The notes: generated by a model not told the origin, from the sequence alone. Counted from the stretch's first letter, positions 46,228 through 56,080 are shown. The stretch is 64,000 bases of DNA from Kushneria indalinina DSM 14324 (GCF_003385845.1 NZ_QRDJ01000007.1:833380-897379); one strand, 5' to 3'. Made by a program: numbers and translations.

Positions 46228-47692
46228 GTCGTTGATCTGGAGCGCGGTGGGGCTTTATCTGGTGGTGTCGCTTGTCGTGGCGTGGCGCTCGCGGCAGGGG
46301 CAGGGCACCGGCATGGCCGACTATTTTCTTGGCAATCGCCAGATGGGCGGGGTGGTCTCGGCGCTGAGCTACAGCGCGACCACCTACAGCGCCTTCATGA
46401 TGGTGGGGCTGGCAGGACTCACCTACGCCGGCGGCGTGGGGGCGCTGGGCTTCGAGATTCTCTACTTTGCCGGGGTGTCGCTGGTGGCGGTCTTTGGCCC
46501 GCGCTTCTGGGCGGTGGGAGGCCACTTCGGCTTTGTCACGCCGGCGGAGATGCTGGGGCATCGCTACGAGAGCCGCGGCGTAAGCATTGCGGTGACGCTG
46601 GCCAGCTGTCTGTTTCTGATTCCCTATGCCTCGGTGCAGCTGGCAGGCGTGGGCTATCTGCTCTCCGGCATGAGCGGTGGCGCCGTGTCGTTTACGACCG
46701 GTGTGGTCGTGGCCACGATTCTGGCAATTCTCTTCTCGCGCATTGCCGGCATGCGCTCGGTGGCCTGGACCGATTCGCTGCAGGCCCTTTTCATGATCGT
46801 GGCCTCGACGCTGGTGGCGCTTTTGGTCGTGCATGAACTGGGCGGGTTCGGCGTGCTCTTTGACCGGCTGGCCCGTGAGCATCCGCAGTCGCTGGTGGTG
46901 CCGGGCAATGGCGTGTTCAGCCTGGTCAACTTTCTGGGGCTGACCCTGCCGTGGTTCTTTTTCAGCCTTTCCAACCCCCAGGTCAGCCAGCGCCTGTTCA
47001 TGCCGAAGGATCTCTGTGCCATGCGGCGCATGCTGCTGGGCTTTCTGGTGTTCGGCCTGGTTTACACGCTGGTGTCGGTGCTGTGGGGCTTTTCGGCGCT
47101 GGTCGCCTTTCCGACGCTTGAAAGTGCCGATCTCGCCACGCCGACGCTTCTGGCCTCAAACCACGTGCCGCCGGTGCTGGGCGTAATCGTGATGGTGGGC
47201 ATTCTGGCCGCGGCGGTGTCGACGATTGATTCCATCATGCTGACGCTGGCCTCGATGATCGCGCGCGATATCCGGGCACCTTCAACGGGAGGGGCTGGGG
47301 AAGAGGCCGGCGAGCAGGCCCAGCTCAGGCTGGGCAAATGGGTCATGCCGGTGATTGCGCTGATCGCGCTGGGCTTTGCCGAGCTGCGCCTGGATCTGAT
47401 TGCGGTGCTGTCGGTGGCCTCCTCCAGCGGGCTGGTGGTGGCGGTGCCCGCCATTGTGGGCGCGTTTTTCTGGTCTCGCGCCACGGCGAGCGGGGCGCTG
47501 GTCAGCATTGTGGTCACCGGCGCATTGGTGTTGGCCAGTTTTGTCACCGGCATCAAACCGCTGGGGCTGCCGCCGGGGCTCTGGGGGTTGCCACTCGCAG
47601 CGCTTTTATACGTCGCGACAAGCCTGGTGACCCGGCCGCCCCGCCACGCCGCGCATTTCATGCAGATTGCCGCCCGGCAGGGGAGAACTTGA
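46220..47692 (+). CDS. SSS-family sodium:solute symporter (PanF-like partner pair)
   Basis: 490 residues with about thirteen helices: GMADYFLGNRQMGGVVSALSYSATTYSAFM (the SSS start), FLIPYASVQLAGVGYLLSG and STIDSIMLTLASMIARDI. With the small upstream protein it resembles the YhdT-PanF pantothenate arrangement, but the substrate is not fixed by that. It begins eight bases inside the preceding gene. Confidence 0.87.
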   Translation: MSESLIWSAVGLYLVVSLVVAWRSRQGQGTGMADYFLGNRQMGGVVSALSYSATTYSAFMMVGLAGLTYAGGVGALGFEILYFAGVSLVAVFGPRFWAVGGHFGFVTPAEMLGHRYESRGVSIAVTLASCLFLIPYASVQLAGVGYLLSGMSGGAVSFTTGVVVATILAILFSRIAGMRSVAWTDSLQALFMIVASTLVALLVVHELGGFGVLFDRLAREHPQSLVVPGNGVFSLVNFLGLTLPWFFFSLSNPQVSQRLFMPKDLCAMRRMLLGFLVFGLVYTLVSVLWGFSALVAFPTLESADLATPTLLASNHVPPVLGVIVMVGILAAAVSTIDSIMLTLASMIARDIRAPSTGGAGEEAGEQAQLRLGKWVMPVIALIALGFAELRLDLIAVLSVASSSGLVVAVPAIVGAFFWSRATASGALVSIVVTGALVLASFVTGIKPLGLPPGLWGLPLAALLYVATSLVTRPPRHAAHFMQIAARQGRT

Positions 47693-47725
47693 TGCCTCTC
47701 ATGACAGTAGACCGCGCCACCAACG

Positions 47726-47751
47726 ACAGCACCGCCCGAAGGCGGCGCTGT
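47726..47751 (-). terminator. Possible terminator of the 47.8-57.4 kb operon
   Basis: On the minus strand ACAGCGCCGCC / GGCGGTGCTGT pairs over eleven positions (one G-U) around a stable TTCG loop; the plus-strand version has a mismatch. It follows the last stop by 41 bases but lacks a T run, so it may only stabilise the 3' end. Confidence 0.45.
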
Positions 47752-47792
47752 GGAGTCAGACGCTATCCAATCCGTTAATAAGGCGGGGTGAA

Positions 47793-48473
47793 TCAGGCGA
47801 CCAGACGGGTGCGGATCAGGCGCGTGACCAGCCAGGCGCGCAGCTGGGACAGCTCGTCGGCGCAGAACTCGTTGCCCATGGCATGTGCGTGGTAGTCGAC
47901 GCTGTAGCCCATGCGGGTGAATTGATCGGCGCGCTGACGGGCGGCGGCTTCACCCACGACCGGGTCCTGACGACCGTGGTGCATGGTGATCAGCAGGTGC
48001 CGGTTGGCGTTATGAGTATTGGACGGCATCGTGCCCAGTGCGGTGGAGAGCATCATCAGCCCGCCCAGTCCCTTGCGATAGCCCAGTGCGGTGTGGGCGG
48101 CGATATCCGCGCCCTGACCGAAGCCGCCCAGAATGATGCGGCTGGCATCGATGCCGTCGGCCAGCGCGCTGTCGATGCGCATCTCGACCTGACGCACGGC
48201 GTCGATCATCTGCTGCTGGGCATGGCCGCCGGCGATCTCGCCGGGGGCGGCGTCATACCAGGCGCTGGCGCGTGCGCCTTCGCGGCATTCCAGCTGGCGA
48301 ATCGGGGCACCCGGCAGCACGAAGCGGACCGCGCTGTTGGCCGGTAGGTTCAGGGCATGAAACAGCGGTTCGAAGTCATAACCACTGCCCCCCTGGCCGT
48401 GCAGGAAGATAACGCAGGCATCCGCCGGACGGCCGCTGGCGGGTTCGATGATCGAGGACTGGGCAAAGGACAT
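47793..48473 (-). CDS. Esterase-fold pseudoenzyme (carboxylesterase/YpfH-type)
   Basis: 226 residues of the small carboxylesterase/phospholipase alpha/beta hydrolase family (FLHGQGGSGYDF oxyanion loop; SRIILGGFGQGADIA elbow). The nucleophile elbow reads GFGQG where the family has GFSQG, so the catalytic serine is glycine (residue 119), and the catalytic histidine position (His201 in the paralogue at 58333-58998) is Asn201; Asp170 is kept. The frame is intact, which argues for a preserved non-hydrolytic role or recent loss. GGACATG context gives a weak ribosome site. Last gene of the M81/HisD cluster. Confidence 0.82.
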   Translation of the reverse strand: MSFAQSSIIEPASGRPADACVIFLHGQGGSGYDFEPLFHALNLPANSAVRFVLPGAPIRQLECREGARASAWYDAAPGEIAGGHAQQQMIDAVRQVEMRIDSALADGIDASRIILGGFGQGADIAAHTALGYRKGLGGLMMLSTALGTMPSNTHNANRHLLITMHHGRQDPVVGEAAARQRADQFTRMGYSVDYHAHAMGNEFCADELSQLRAWLVTRLIRTRLVA

Positions 48474-48633
48474 GTCGACACCTTGAGAGACGATGAAAGC
48501 GATGTCCCAAGGATGACGGTGATGAGGCGCCCTTTCCGTGCCGCAAAAGGCGATCAGCCCCGCCGGCGCCGTGTTTAAGCAAGCCGGCATGGCAGGCATG
48601 GCCCCGGTCATCTAGGGCGCTCATACGATCGGC

Positions 48634-49446
48634 TCAGAGAGTCGGGCCCGTGACATCGTTTCGGTTGGCCTGTCTTACCAGCAGGGTTTCTCTTTTAAGC
48701 TGGTGATAGTCGGGGCGCAGCGCGCTGCGGTTGGTCAGAGCAAGCGGGCCCTGTGCAACGCCTTCGTGTTCGCCGGCGACTGCCGTCAGCTCGCCATCCA
48801 CCGACACGATCATCGAGCCGCCGGTGAACTCGAAGGTCTCGCCGGCGCCCGTCTGATTGACGTAGACATGGGGCCGGGTGTTCTCGACCGCCCGCGCCAT
48901 GGCAAACAGATGGTGGTCCATGCCAAAGGGCGTCATATTGGCCGAGATGGTCACCAGTGCTTCGGCGCCCGCCTGTGACAGGGCGCGCGCCACCTCAGGA
49001 AACTCCACATCGAAGCAGATCATCAATCCGAGGCGGTGCCCGTCGATGTCGACGGTAATTAGCTCGTCGCCGGGGACAAAAGCGTCGATCTCATCGCCGA
49101 ACAGATGCGTTTTGCGATAGATGCCGGCCACTTCGCCGTGGCGATTGATGCAGAAGGCCGAGTTGGCGATACCGCCGCGATAATGCTCGGCGGCGCCAAA
49201 AATCACGGCGGTTTCGCACCACGCGGCGTGGTCGCAGAGCTGTTTCAGTGCGGTGCTTTCGACATCGATGGCCTGTGCCGCGGGTGTGCGCGTGGTATAG
49301 CCGCCCAAAAAGAGCTCTGGGAAGACCACCAGGTCTGCCTCGCGATGCGCTTCCATGATCTGCCTCATGCGAACCAGATTGGCCCCCGCGTCGTTAACAA
49401 CGGGGACAAGCTGCGCCAGCGCCACCTGTAAAATGGGGACCGTCAT
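48634..49446 (-). CDS. Nitrilase-superfamily carbon-nitrogen hydrolase
   Basis: 270 residues with the complete Glu44-Lys112-Cys144 triad: FPELFLGGY, YRKTHLFGDE and LMICFDVEFPE. The superfamily hydrolyses amides, carbamoyl amines or nitriles; the motifs fit an amidase or N-carbamoyl hydrolase rather than a true nitrilase. AGGAG eight bases before the ATG at 49446 is favoured over an ATG two codons earlier that overlaps the permease stop. It lies just after two APC permeases in the M81/HisD operon. Confidence 0.9.
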   Translation of the reverse strand: MTVPILQVALAQLVPVVNDAGANLVRMRQIMEAHREADLVVFPELFLGGYTTRTPAAQAIDVESTALKQLCDHAAWCETAVIFGAAEHYRGGIANSAFCINRHGEVAGIYRKTHLFGDEIDAFVPGDELITVDIDGHRLGLMICFDVEFPEVARALSQAGAEALVTISANMTPFGMDHHLFAMARAVENTRPHVYVNQTGAGETFEFTGGSMIVSVDGELTAVAGEHEGVAQGPLALTNRSALRPDYHQLKRETLLVRQANRNDVTGPTL

Positions 49447-49448
49447 GA

Positions 49449-50807
49449 TCATTGCTCCTGAGTTTGATCGGGCTGGTCGAGCTGCATGCGCGGCGGCGGT
49501 TGCCTGAACCCGCGTGTGAGCACGGCCAGCCAGAGAACGCCCAGCGCCAGCCAGATGCCGCCAATAAGACGTGCGTCGATATCAAGGCTCATCAACAGAT
49601 AGAAATTGACGATGGCCCCGGCCAGCGGCAGGACGACCCAGCCGAGTATCGCGCCAATGCCCCGGCCCGGACGATGGCGCCGGTAGTGCATGATGGTGCT
49701 GATGTTGACCAGTATGAAAGCACTGAAAGCCCCGAAGTTGATAAACGAGGCCGAGGTGGTGACGTCCATGAACAGCCCGACCAGCCCGGTCAGACCGATC
49801 AGCACGATGCCGACCACCGGTGTTTTGTAGCGCGGCGAGAGATGGCTCAAGGATTTCGGCAACACGCCATCCCGGCCCATGGTGAAAAGAAGCCGTGAGG
49901 CGCCGGCCTGTATCGCCAGACCGCAGGCAAACTGGCCGATGATCAGACCGGCCAGCACGATGGCAGCAAACAGGTGACCACCCACGAGCCGCGCAAGCTC
50001 CAGAGCCGCGGAGTCCACGTTGGCAAACTCCGTTCCCGGATGGACCAGCTGCGCCACCCAGGCCACGCCGACAAACAACACGCCGAAAAATGCCACCACG
50101 ATCAACATCGCGCGCGGAATGGTGCGCCGTGGGTCATGGGTTTCCTCGGTCAAAAGCGTCAGACCGTCAAAACCGATGAAGGAGTAGGCCGCGACCGCGG
50201 CCGCCGTGGCCAGCGCCGCAAACGTCGTGCCCTGATTGAAAAAGGGCGACAGCAGTGTGGCGCCGGTATCGTGGCCGGCAAAATGCGATAGGCTCAGCGC
50301 CACGAAAATGGCGATGACCAGCAGCTGAAAGGCGACCAGCAGGTAGTTGGCCTTCGCCGCCACCCGAATACCGATGATGTTGAGCAACGTCGTGGGCACG
50401 ATAAAGGCGATGATCCACGCGCCCAGTGGCACGGCCGGAAACTGCTCGGCCAGATAGGCCGCCCCGATCAGCCAGACCACCAGCGGGATAAAGAAATAAT
50501 CCAGCAGGATCAGCCAGCCGGTCAGAAATCCCAGTCGGGGCCCCATCTCCATGCCCACATAGGTATAGGCAGAGCCGGCACTTTTATAGTGCACCGACGC
50601 CATGCGCCCATAACTCCAGGCCGTGAATATCATCGCCAGAAGCGTGATCAGGTAGGCGGTAGGCGCCGTGCCATTGGAGAGTTCGATGATGATGCCGATG
50701 GTGGCCAGCGCGATCAGCGGCGTGACCCAGGCCACGCCAATGACGACCACGGAAGAAAGGTTCAGCGTACGTTCCAGCGTTCTGGTCGATGAGGATGTAT
50801 TAGTCAT
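49449..50807 (-). CDS. APC-family amino acid/polyamine permease (first)
   Basis: 452 residues, about twelve helices: NLSSVVVIGVAWVTPLIALATIG, YKSAGSAYTYVGMEMGPRLGFLTGW (APC loop), GFDGLTLLTEETHDPRRTIPRA. It resembles PuuP/polyamine-type carriers. Start chosen at the ATG after GGAGG; the upstream extension is rejected. Its stop touches the nitrilase start. Probably imports an amino compound used by the operon. Confidence 0.85.
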   Translation of the reverse strand: MTNTSSSTRTLERTLNLSSVVVIGVAWVTPLIALATIGIIIELSNGTAPTAYLITLLAMIFTAWSYGRMASVHYKSAGSAYTYVGMEMGPRLGFLTGWLILLDYFFIPLVVWLIGAAYLAEQFPAVPLGAWIIAFIVPTTLLNIIGIRVAAKANYLLVAFQLLVIAIFVALSLSHFAGHDTGATLLSPFFNQGTTFAALATAAAVAAYSFIGFDGLTLLTEETHDPRRTIPRAMLIVVAFFGVLFVGVAWVAQLVHPGTEFANVDSAALELARLVGGHLFAAIVLAGLIIGQFACGLAIQAGASRLLFTMGRDGVLPKSLSHLSPRYKTPVVGIVLIGLTGLVGLFMDVTTSASFINFGAFSAFILVNISTIMHYRRHRPGRGIGAILGWVVLPLAGAIVNFYLLMSLDIDARLIGGIWLALGVLWLAVLTRGFRQPPPRMQLDQPDQTQEQ

Positions 50808-50865
50808 GGCGCCTCCGAACGGGTCGATGTGATCGATTGTTGTGGTATTCGATACTGCCGATGCG

Positions 50866-52293
50866 CTATTCGGGCCGTGCGGCAAACATTCCCTGCATGA
50901 TGCGGTCGCTGTGCGCGCGGCCGTAACGCTTCAGCGCGAAGGCGTACATCACAAGCCCCAGCAGCATCCAGCCACCGAAGATGGCCCATTCAATGGCGAT
51001 CAGTGCCGAAGGGCTGCCCGGCAGATACAGACAGACCATGCCCAGCGACAAAACGGCCGCTAGAACGCCCACCGGCATGCCGGCGCTGACGCGAAAGGGG
51101 CGCGGCATGTCGGGCGCACGACGGCGCAGAATCACAAACGACAGTGCCACCATCAGATAGGCCATAACGATGCCCAGCCCGCCGGCATTGACCAGCCATA
51201 CCAGCGCCGGGCGTCCCAGCAGGGGGGCGGCGATCGACAGCAGGACGATCAGGATGATGGCGTTGACGGGCGTTTTGTAGCGAGGATGCAAATGACCCAG
51301 AAAGGCCGGCAGCATGCCAGCGTGGGCGAGGGCATAGATGGCACGGGAGCCGCCGATATACATTGCGTTCCAGCTGGTAATGATGCCGGCGATACCCGCC
51401 AGGATCATCAGTTTGCTGGCCCAGGTACTATCAAACACGGCCGCCATGGCATCGGGCACCGACAGCGAGCTCTGTTCGAGCGCCGGCTGATCGAGCATCA
51501 GGGACGTGCCTAAAATGATCAGCGAATACCAGGCCACGGCCATCAGGACCCCGATGACCATGACCCGGCCGATGTTGCGCGCCGGAAGATTGATCTCCTC
51601 GGCCGCCTGGGGGATGACGTCAAAGCCCACGAACAAAAAGGGCACCATGACCAGAACCGCCATGATGCCGCCGACGATACCGCCTTCGTCGTGATTGAAC
51701 AGCGGCGTCATGTTGGCGCCCTCGCCGGTGAAAAGCGCCCCGGTCACGAACAACACGCCGGCCGCCAGGATCAGGCCGGTGACCAGCTTTTGCAGCAGCG
51801 CCGCCGTCGAGATACCGACGAAGTTGATCAGCATCATGACGATCGAGCCGACCACGCCCACCGCGACCCAGCTGGCATTGACGTCCCAGCCGGCAACGGT
51901 CCAGAGATAGCCGACGCTGTAGTGGGGCACGAGCTGTTCCACGACGGTCGGCAGAGCCACTGCTTCGAAGGCCACCACGCTCATGTAGCCCAGCACAATG
52001 CTCCAGGTGCAGACAAACGAGGCGAAATGCCCCATCGCTCGATAGCTGTAGACGTGCTCGCCGCCAACGCGGGGCATGGCCGCGGCCAGCTCGGCATAGG
52101 TCAGACCGACCAGCAGCACAGCGGTGCCCCCGATCAGAAACGCGATGATGGCGCCGAGACTGCCGGCATTGAGAATCGCGGTGCCGGTCAGAACGATCCA
52201 GCCCCAGCCGATCATGGCACCAAACACCAGCGCCAGCACATCCGTGCGGGCCAGTACGCGAACAAACTCGGATTTATGCGATGGGGGTTGCAT
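50866..52293 (-). CDS. APC-family amino acid permease (second)
   Basis: 475 residues, about twelve helices: DVLALVFGAMIGWGWIVLTGTAI at the start, GGEHVYSYRAMGHFASFVCTWSIVLG, and FLFVGFDVIPQAAEEINLPARNIGRV. It differs clearly from the neighbouring APC permease, so this is not a recent tandem duplication. Two carriers of this family in one operon suggest two related substrates, or uptake plus export. GGAG precedes the ATG. Confidence 0.85.
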   Translation of the reverse strand: MQPPSHKSEFVRVLARTDVLALVFGAMIGWGWIVLTGTAILNAGSLGAIIAFLIGGTAVLLVGLTYAELAAAMPRVGGEHVYSYRAMGHFASFVCTWSIVLGYMSVVAFEAVALPTVVEQLVPHYSVGYLWTVAGWDVNASWVAVGVVGSIVMMLINFVGISTAALLQKLVTGLILAAGVLFVTGALFTGEGANMTPLFNHDEGGIVGGIMAVLVMVPFLFVGFDVIPQAAEEINLPARNIGRVMVIGVLMAVAWYSLIILGTSLMLDQPALEQSSLSVPDAMAAVFDSTWASKLMILAGIAGIITSWNAMYIGGSRAIYALAHAGMLPAFLGHLHPRYKTPVNAIILIVLLSIAAPLLGRPALVWLVNAGGLGIVMAYLMVALSFVILRRRAPDMPRPFRVSAGMPVGVLAAVLSLGMVCLYLPGSPSALIAIEWAIFGGWMLLGLVMYAFALKRYGRAHSDRIMQGMFAARPE

Positions 52294-52357
52294 GGTGGCA
52301 CTCCTGCAGACGGCTGTTGTTATTGGTGTTGTGATGTTCGGATGGTAACGGCTGTTA

Positions 52358-52873
52358 CTAGTGCAGCGATTCGGGCAACTGCATCCGCGCCCTGAGAAAC
52401 AGGTTTTCCTCGCCGGTTATCCGGTCGAGCACCATCAATCGCTGCCGATTGTTTTTATGAGCCAGCAGCAGCATAAAAGGGTGGTAGACGGTATCGAGGT
52501 ACTCACTGCTGATCGAGATAGGCTGCGTGAGAAATCGAAAGCGTTGCTCAAGCAGCGCGCGGCGAGCGATGTCAGGTGCTTCATGAGAGGAGAGTTCGGG
52601 CGTCAGCACGATGCCTTCGCTGATATCCTCCAACACCAAGTCGACGCGTTCACTGGCGGTGCGTATGTGCGGCTGTAGAGTGTCGATCAGCCACGTGCCG
52701 CACTGTCGCTGGTATCGAAAAAAGCGGCGAATGTCTATCGCCATGGCGACGCGGTGGACAGGCACATAAAGCGGGGCCGATTTCAGTACGTGCCAGCGCT
52801 TGAGGCAGCGTTTTTCAAGCTGAGCGGCATCGAAGTACGATCTGATCACGCGGCCATGGCATACCATCGTCAT
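52358..52873 (-). CDS. Unrecognised 171-residue protein in the M81/HisD operon
   Basis: I do not recognise the family. It is soluble, rich in Arg and Leu, with a possible helix-rich N-terminus (AAQLEKRCLKRWHVLKS), a middle acidic patch (ASERVDLVLEDISEGI) and a C-terminal strand-helix-strand ending NNRQRLMVLDRITGEENLFLR. No signal peptide, membrane helix or metal motif. GAGGAG six bases before the ATG supports it as a real gene, and it starts 12 bases after the SSS stop. Base composition is a little less GC-rich than its neighbours. It may be an accessory to transport or an enzyme subunit. Confidence 0.65.
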   Translation of the reverse strand: MTMVCHGRVIRSYFDAAQLEKRCLKRWHVLKSAPLYVPVHRVAMAIDIRRFFRYQRQCGTWLIDTLQPHIRTASERVDLVLEDISEGIVLTPELSSHEAPDIARRALLEQRFRFLTQPISISSEYLDTVYHPFMLLLAHKNNRQRLMVLDRITGEENLFLRARMQLPESLH

Positions 52874-52885
52874 GGAATACTCCTC

Positions 52886-54433
52886 TCAGGCTCGAGTAGC
52901 GGGGTGGGCAGATGAGTGTTGCATGAAGCTTGCCCAGACCCGCTCGATGGAAACCGATGCCTGGGGCGAATCGGCATGCGCGACGTCGCGCCAGTGATAC
53001 AACGTTGATTCCGGATTCTCATCCGGCCCATGAGGGGTGTTGCGACTGATGATGATCAGCAGTGCCGTGCTGATGACAAAACCGACGTAGACCGGGCTGA
53101 TGCCCAGCCAGGGCGTACCCGGGTCGCCGGTCATGACCCAGTTGACGCCGCCCCAGAACGCGGTGCCCACGCCGCCGCCGACGATGGCCCAGAAGGCGCC
53201 GCGAGAGGTGGCGCGCTTGAAAAACCACGCCGCCAGCGCCGGTACCACGATGCCGCCGGCTGCCAGTGCGTTGGCGAATACCCACAGTACGATCAGATTG
53301 GGCAGGGCCAGCGCCATCAATAGCCCAAGTGTCGAGATGATCAGTATCGAGACCCGTCCCATACGGATCAGCTGGCGCTCGCTGGCCCGGGGGTTGAGCC
53401 GCTTCTGATAGATGTCGCGCACCAAGTTGGCTGAGCCATCGAGCACCATCGAATCCAGAACGCTCATAATGGCGGCAATCAGGGATACGGCGAAAAACGA
53501 CCCCACCAGTGGCGGAAAATATTCCAGATAGAGCCACGGCAGAATTCGATTGGGGTCCATGTCGGCGGGAGCGACCAGATGAGCCAGAATACCGATGGTG
53601 ATGGGCAGCAATACGGTTAGAAAGGAGAACACCGTTCCCCATGCCATGCTTTTGACGGCCGTGTTCTCGTCTCGGGCCGCGTAGACGCGCTGCCACATGG
53701 GCTGATAGATCAGGTAGTAGGGGCCGCTGGCGGCGATGAAGCCGAGTATGACCACCCAGCCCGGTTCCCAGACATTCCACATTGACGGATCCAGCGTGGC
53801 GGCCTGGTCACTCAGCGTGCCTGACTGTGTCAGGCCGAAGACAATGAGTGTCACGATCAACAGGGGGCCGAGCGTCTGGATGACCGTCTGAATGGCATCG
53901 GTCACCATGACGGTATGCAGCCCGCCCAGCAGGCAGTAGCCCACGGTGACCACGAAGGAGAAAATGATCGAGGCCGTCATGCTCCAGCCCAGCACGGTCG
54001 AGACGACCGATGCCATCGCCAGAATCTGCATGCCGGTCAGTACGATGGAGCGCAGCATGGTAAAGATGGCGGCCGGTACGCGGACTCGTTCACCAAAGCG
54101 CAGCACCAGAAAGTCAGGCAGCGTGACCTGGCGGATGCGGTTGATATAGCGCACGAACAAGAACGTCCACAAACCGATGAAGATCAGGGAGGGCAGTACC
54201 GGCCAGATGGCCGATACCCCGCTTCGATAGGCCTCGGCAGAGATGCCGATCATGGTGCCGCCGCCAACGTTGGTCCCGACAATGGTCCCGGCGAGCACCC
54301 AGAAACCGGTGTTACGACCGGAGACCAGAAAATCCTCGGAGTTTTCGATCTTTCTCGAGTGGTAGTAGCCCAGCCCTAGGATCAGAGCGAAATAGACGAC
54401 CAGTACCGGAACCACGTAAGCGGTAATGCCCAT
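52886..54433 (-). CDS. SSS-family sodium:solute symporter in the M81/HisD operon
   Basis: 515 residues, about thirteen helices: SEDFLVSGRNTGFWVLAGTIVGTNVGGGT, the SSS sodium-site region SVLDSMVLDGSANLVRDIYQK, and ending in a 60-residue soluble tail. Uptake with Na+ of the compound handled by M81/HisD enzymes is likely. GGAG six bases before the ATG at 54433 is preferred to a GTG four codons earlier. Confidence 0.87.
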   Translation of the reverse strand: MGITAYVVPVLVVYFALILGLGYYHSRKIENSEDFLVSGRNTGFWVLAGTIVGTNVGGGTMIGISAEAYRSGVSAIWPVLPSLIFIGLWTFLFVRYINRIRQVTLPDFLVLRFGERVRVPAAIFTMLRSIVLTGMQILAMASVVSTVLGWSMTASIIFSFVVTVGYCLLGGLHTVMVTDAIQTVIQTLGPLLIVTLIVFGLTQSGTLSDQAATLDPSMWNVWEPGWVVILGFIAASGPYYLIYQPMWQRVYAARDENTAVKSMAWGTVFSFLTVLLPITIGILAHLVAPADMDPNRILPWLYLEYFPPLVGSFFAVSLIAAIMSVLDSMVLDGSANLVRDIYQKRLNPRASERQLIRMGRVSILIISTLGLLMALALPNLIVLWVFANALAAGGIVVPALAAWFFKRATSRGAFWAIVGGGVGTAFWGGVNWVMTGDPGTPWLGISPVYVGFVISTALLIIISRNTPHGPDENPESTLYHWRDVAHADSPQASVSIERVWASFMQHSSAHPATRA

Positions 54434-54518
54434 ATCAGTCTCCACGGTGTCGTTGTTGATTGTGGTTAGAGACGTCCTGAATATTCATTTGGCAACGGCG
54501 GCTGCCGAAAACCCGGGC

Positions 54519-56012
54519 TTAGCGCCTCTGACGCCAGTGCGTCTCGACACGTTGCGACTCGTCCAGCGGCCACATGGGCCGTGAAAGATGCTGCCAGCGA
54601 AAGGTCTCGAAGCGCCCACTGCTGACGCCCTCATCCTCGATCAGCAGGATGTCGTCGACATGGTCGCCATAATTGGCGCGAAAATGCAGCGTGGACTTGA
54701 TGCCCACGATGCGCGCCTGGTCGAGCCGCAGTCCTAGAAATTCGTAGCTTTGCGGATCGAGATGGGCAAAGGCGTTGCTACAGACCACCAGATGGACAGC
54801 GCCGATGCGGATCACCGCCGTGGGGCCCATGCTCTCCATGACATCGGAGCTCTGAAGCCGAAAGCGGCCGTCGGAGAGCGTGGTGACGATACCGTCAATC
54901 TCGATGGGCTCATCATGGAACTCGGGCTGACGCTTGCCCACCTGCGTGACGACGCGCTCACCTTTGCCGGCTCTGATGGCAGCCTGTACGGCCTCGGCAT
55001 CGACCACCGTGACATAGCTTGTAACCTCGGCCTGGTGGGCCAGCAGCGTCTTCAGCAGGGTCACTCCGCCGCCCGGGGCGCCCGCCAGAGTGGAGTCTGC
55101 GGACTCCACCAGCGCCAGTGGCCGTGGGCCGGTATGAATCATGCCGCGTTTGACGGCCTCGTCCGGTGACAGGCGATCGACGATAAACCGATCGCGCAGC
55201 GCCCATATCTGTTCGGCAAGCCGCTCTGCCTGTTCTTGTGCGCGCCGGGCATCGTCATGGCTGGTGACGCTGATGACCGAGGCGGTGTCTGCAATGTCCA
55301 GCCACGGCTGCACCGGGCAGTAGTTCACGGCCGCAATGCCGTCTTCCTTCTCCAGCGCTCTGACGGCTTTGAGCGCGTCGCGCATCGGTGACTGCGAATC
55401 GACCTGCGCCTCGGGGCTGACCAGCATGGGGAGCCTGATGCGCCGTGTGACCGGTCTGAGCCGGCCTTCAAGCATTGCCAGCAGCAGCTCGGCGGTCTGT
55501 ACGCCGGTTTCGAACTGGTCGATATGAGGAAAGGTCTTGTACGCCAGTACGATGTCGGCGTTGTCCAGCATGGTGTCGGTCAGATGGGCATGGGGATCAA
55601 TACTGACGGCGATTGGCACGTCGCCCCCCACAAGTGAACGTACCGCACCAAGCAGATTGCCTTCGGGATCGTCACAATGCTGGCTCAGCATCGCGCCGTG
55701 CAGCGAGAGAAGGATCCCCTCTACCCGAACCCCTTCCCTGAGGGGCTTGAGTACGGCATCCCGTAGTGTCTGCCAGGCCTTATCGATGACTCGACCGCCG
55801 GAAATGGCCGCCGCCGCAACCGTGGGAAGGTAAGCCCGGCCATGGTCTTGCAGCACCTTCAGGAAACCACCCGGCTCGGTGCGACTGCCCCTCAGGGCCG
55901 CGGCGATATCGTCACCGTAGTGAAGGTAGCTCGATGCAAAGGTCTCAAGCGTTGCCGGCACATCACTGAAAGTATTGGTTTCTTGCTTGATTGAGCCTAT
56001 CAGGATCGTCAT
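54519..56012 (-). CDS. M81-family (MlrC-like) metallohydrolase
   Basis: 497 residues with the M81/MlrC architecture: IGSIKQETNTFSDVPATLETF at the start, LLSLHGAM, DPHAHLTDTMLDNADIVLAYKTFPHID (zinc ligands Asp/His), and the C-terminal VRIGAVHLVVCSNAFAHLDPQSYEFLGL region. MlrC breaks linear microcystin; most relatives act on unknown small amides or peptides. Here it sits between the HisD-family dehydrogenase and an SSS symporter, so a small-molecule amidohydrolase role is more likely than a protease. Confidence 0.88.
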   Translation of the reverse strand: MTILIGSIKQETNTFSDVPATLETFASSYLHYGDDIAAALRGSRTEPGGFLKVLQDHGRAYLPTVAAAAISGGRVIDKAWQTLRDAVLKPLREGVRVEGILLSLHGAMLSQHCDDPEGNLLGAVRSLVGGDVPIAVSIDPHAHLTDTMLDNADIVLAYKTFPHIDQFETGVQTAELLLAMLEGRLRPVTRRIRLPMLVSPEAQVDSQSPMRDALKAVRALEKEDGIAAVNYCPVQPWLDIADTASVISVTSHDDARRAQEQAERLAEQIWALRDRFIVDRLSPDEAVKRGMIHTGPRPLALVESADSTLAGAPGGGVTLLKTLLAHQAEVTSYVTVVDAEAVQAAIRAGKGERVVTQVGKRQPEFHDEPIEIDGIVTTLSDGRFRLQSSDVMESMGPTAVIRIGAVHLVVCSNAFAHLDPQSYEFLGLRLDQARIVGIKSTLHFRANYGDHVDDILLIEDEGVSSGRFETFRWQHLSRPMWPLDESQRVETHWRQRR

Positions 56013-56080
56013 GCCTTTCGCCTCTTGTTGGCGTTGTCATGAGCCGGCATGTCACCGGCAACTAACGAGGGCCGGAGTGC

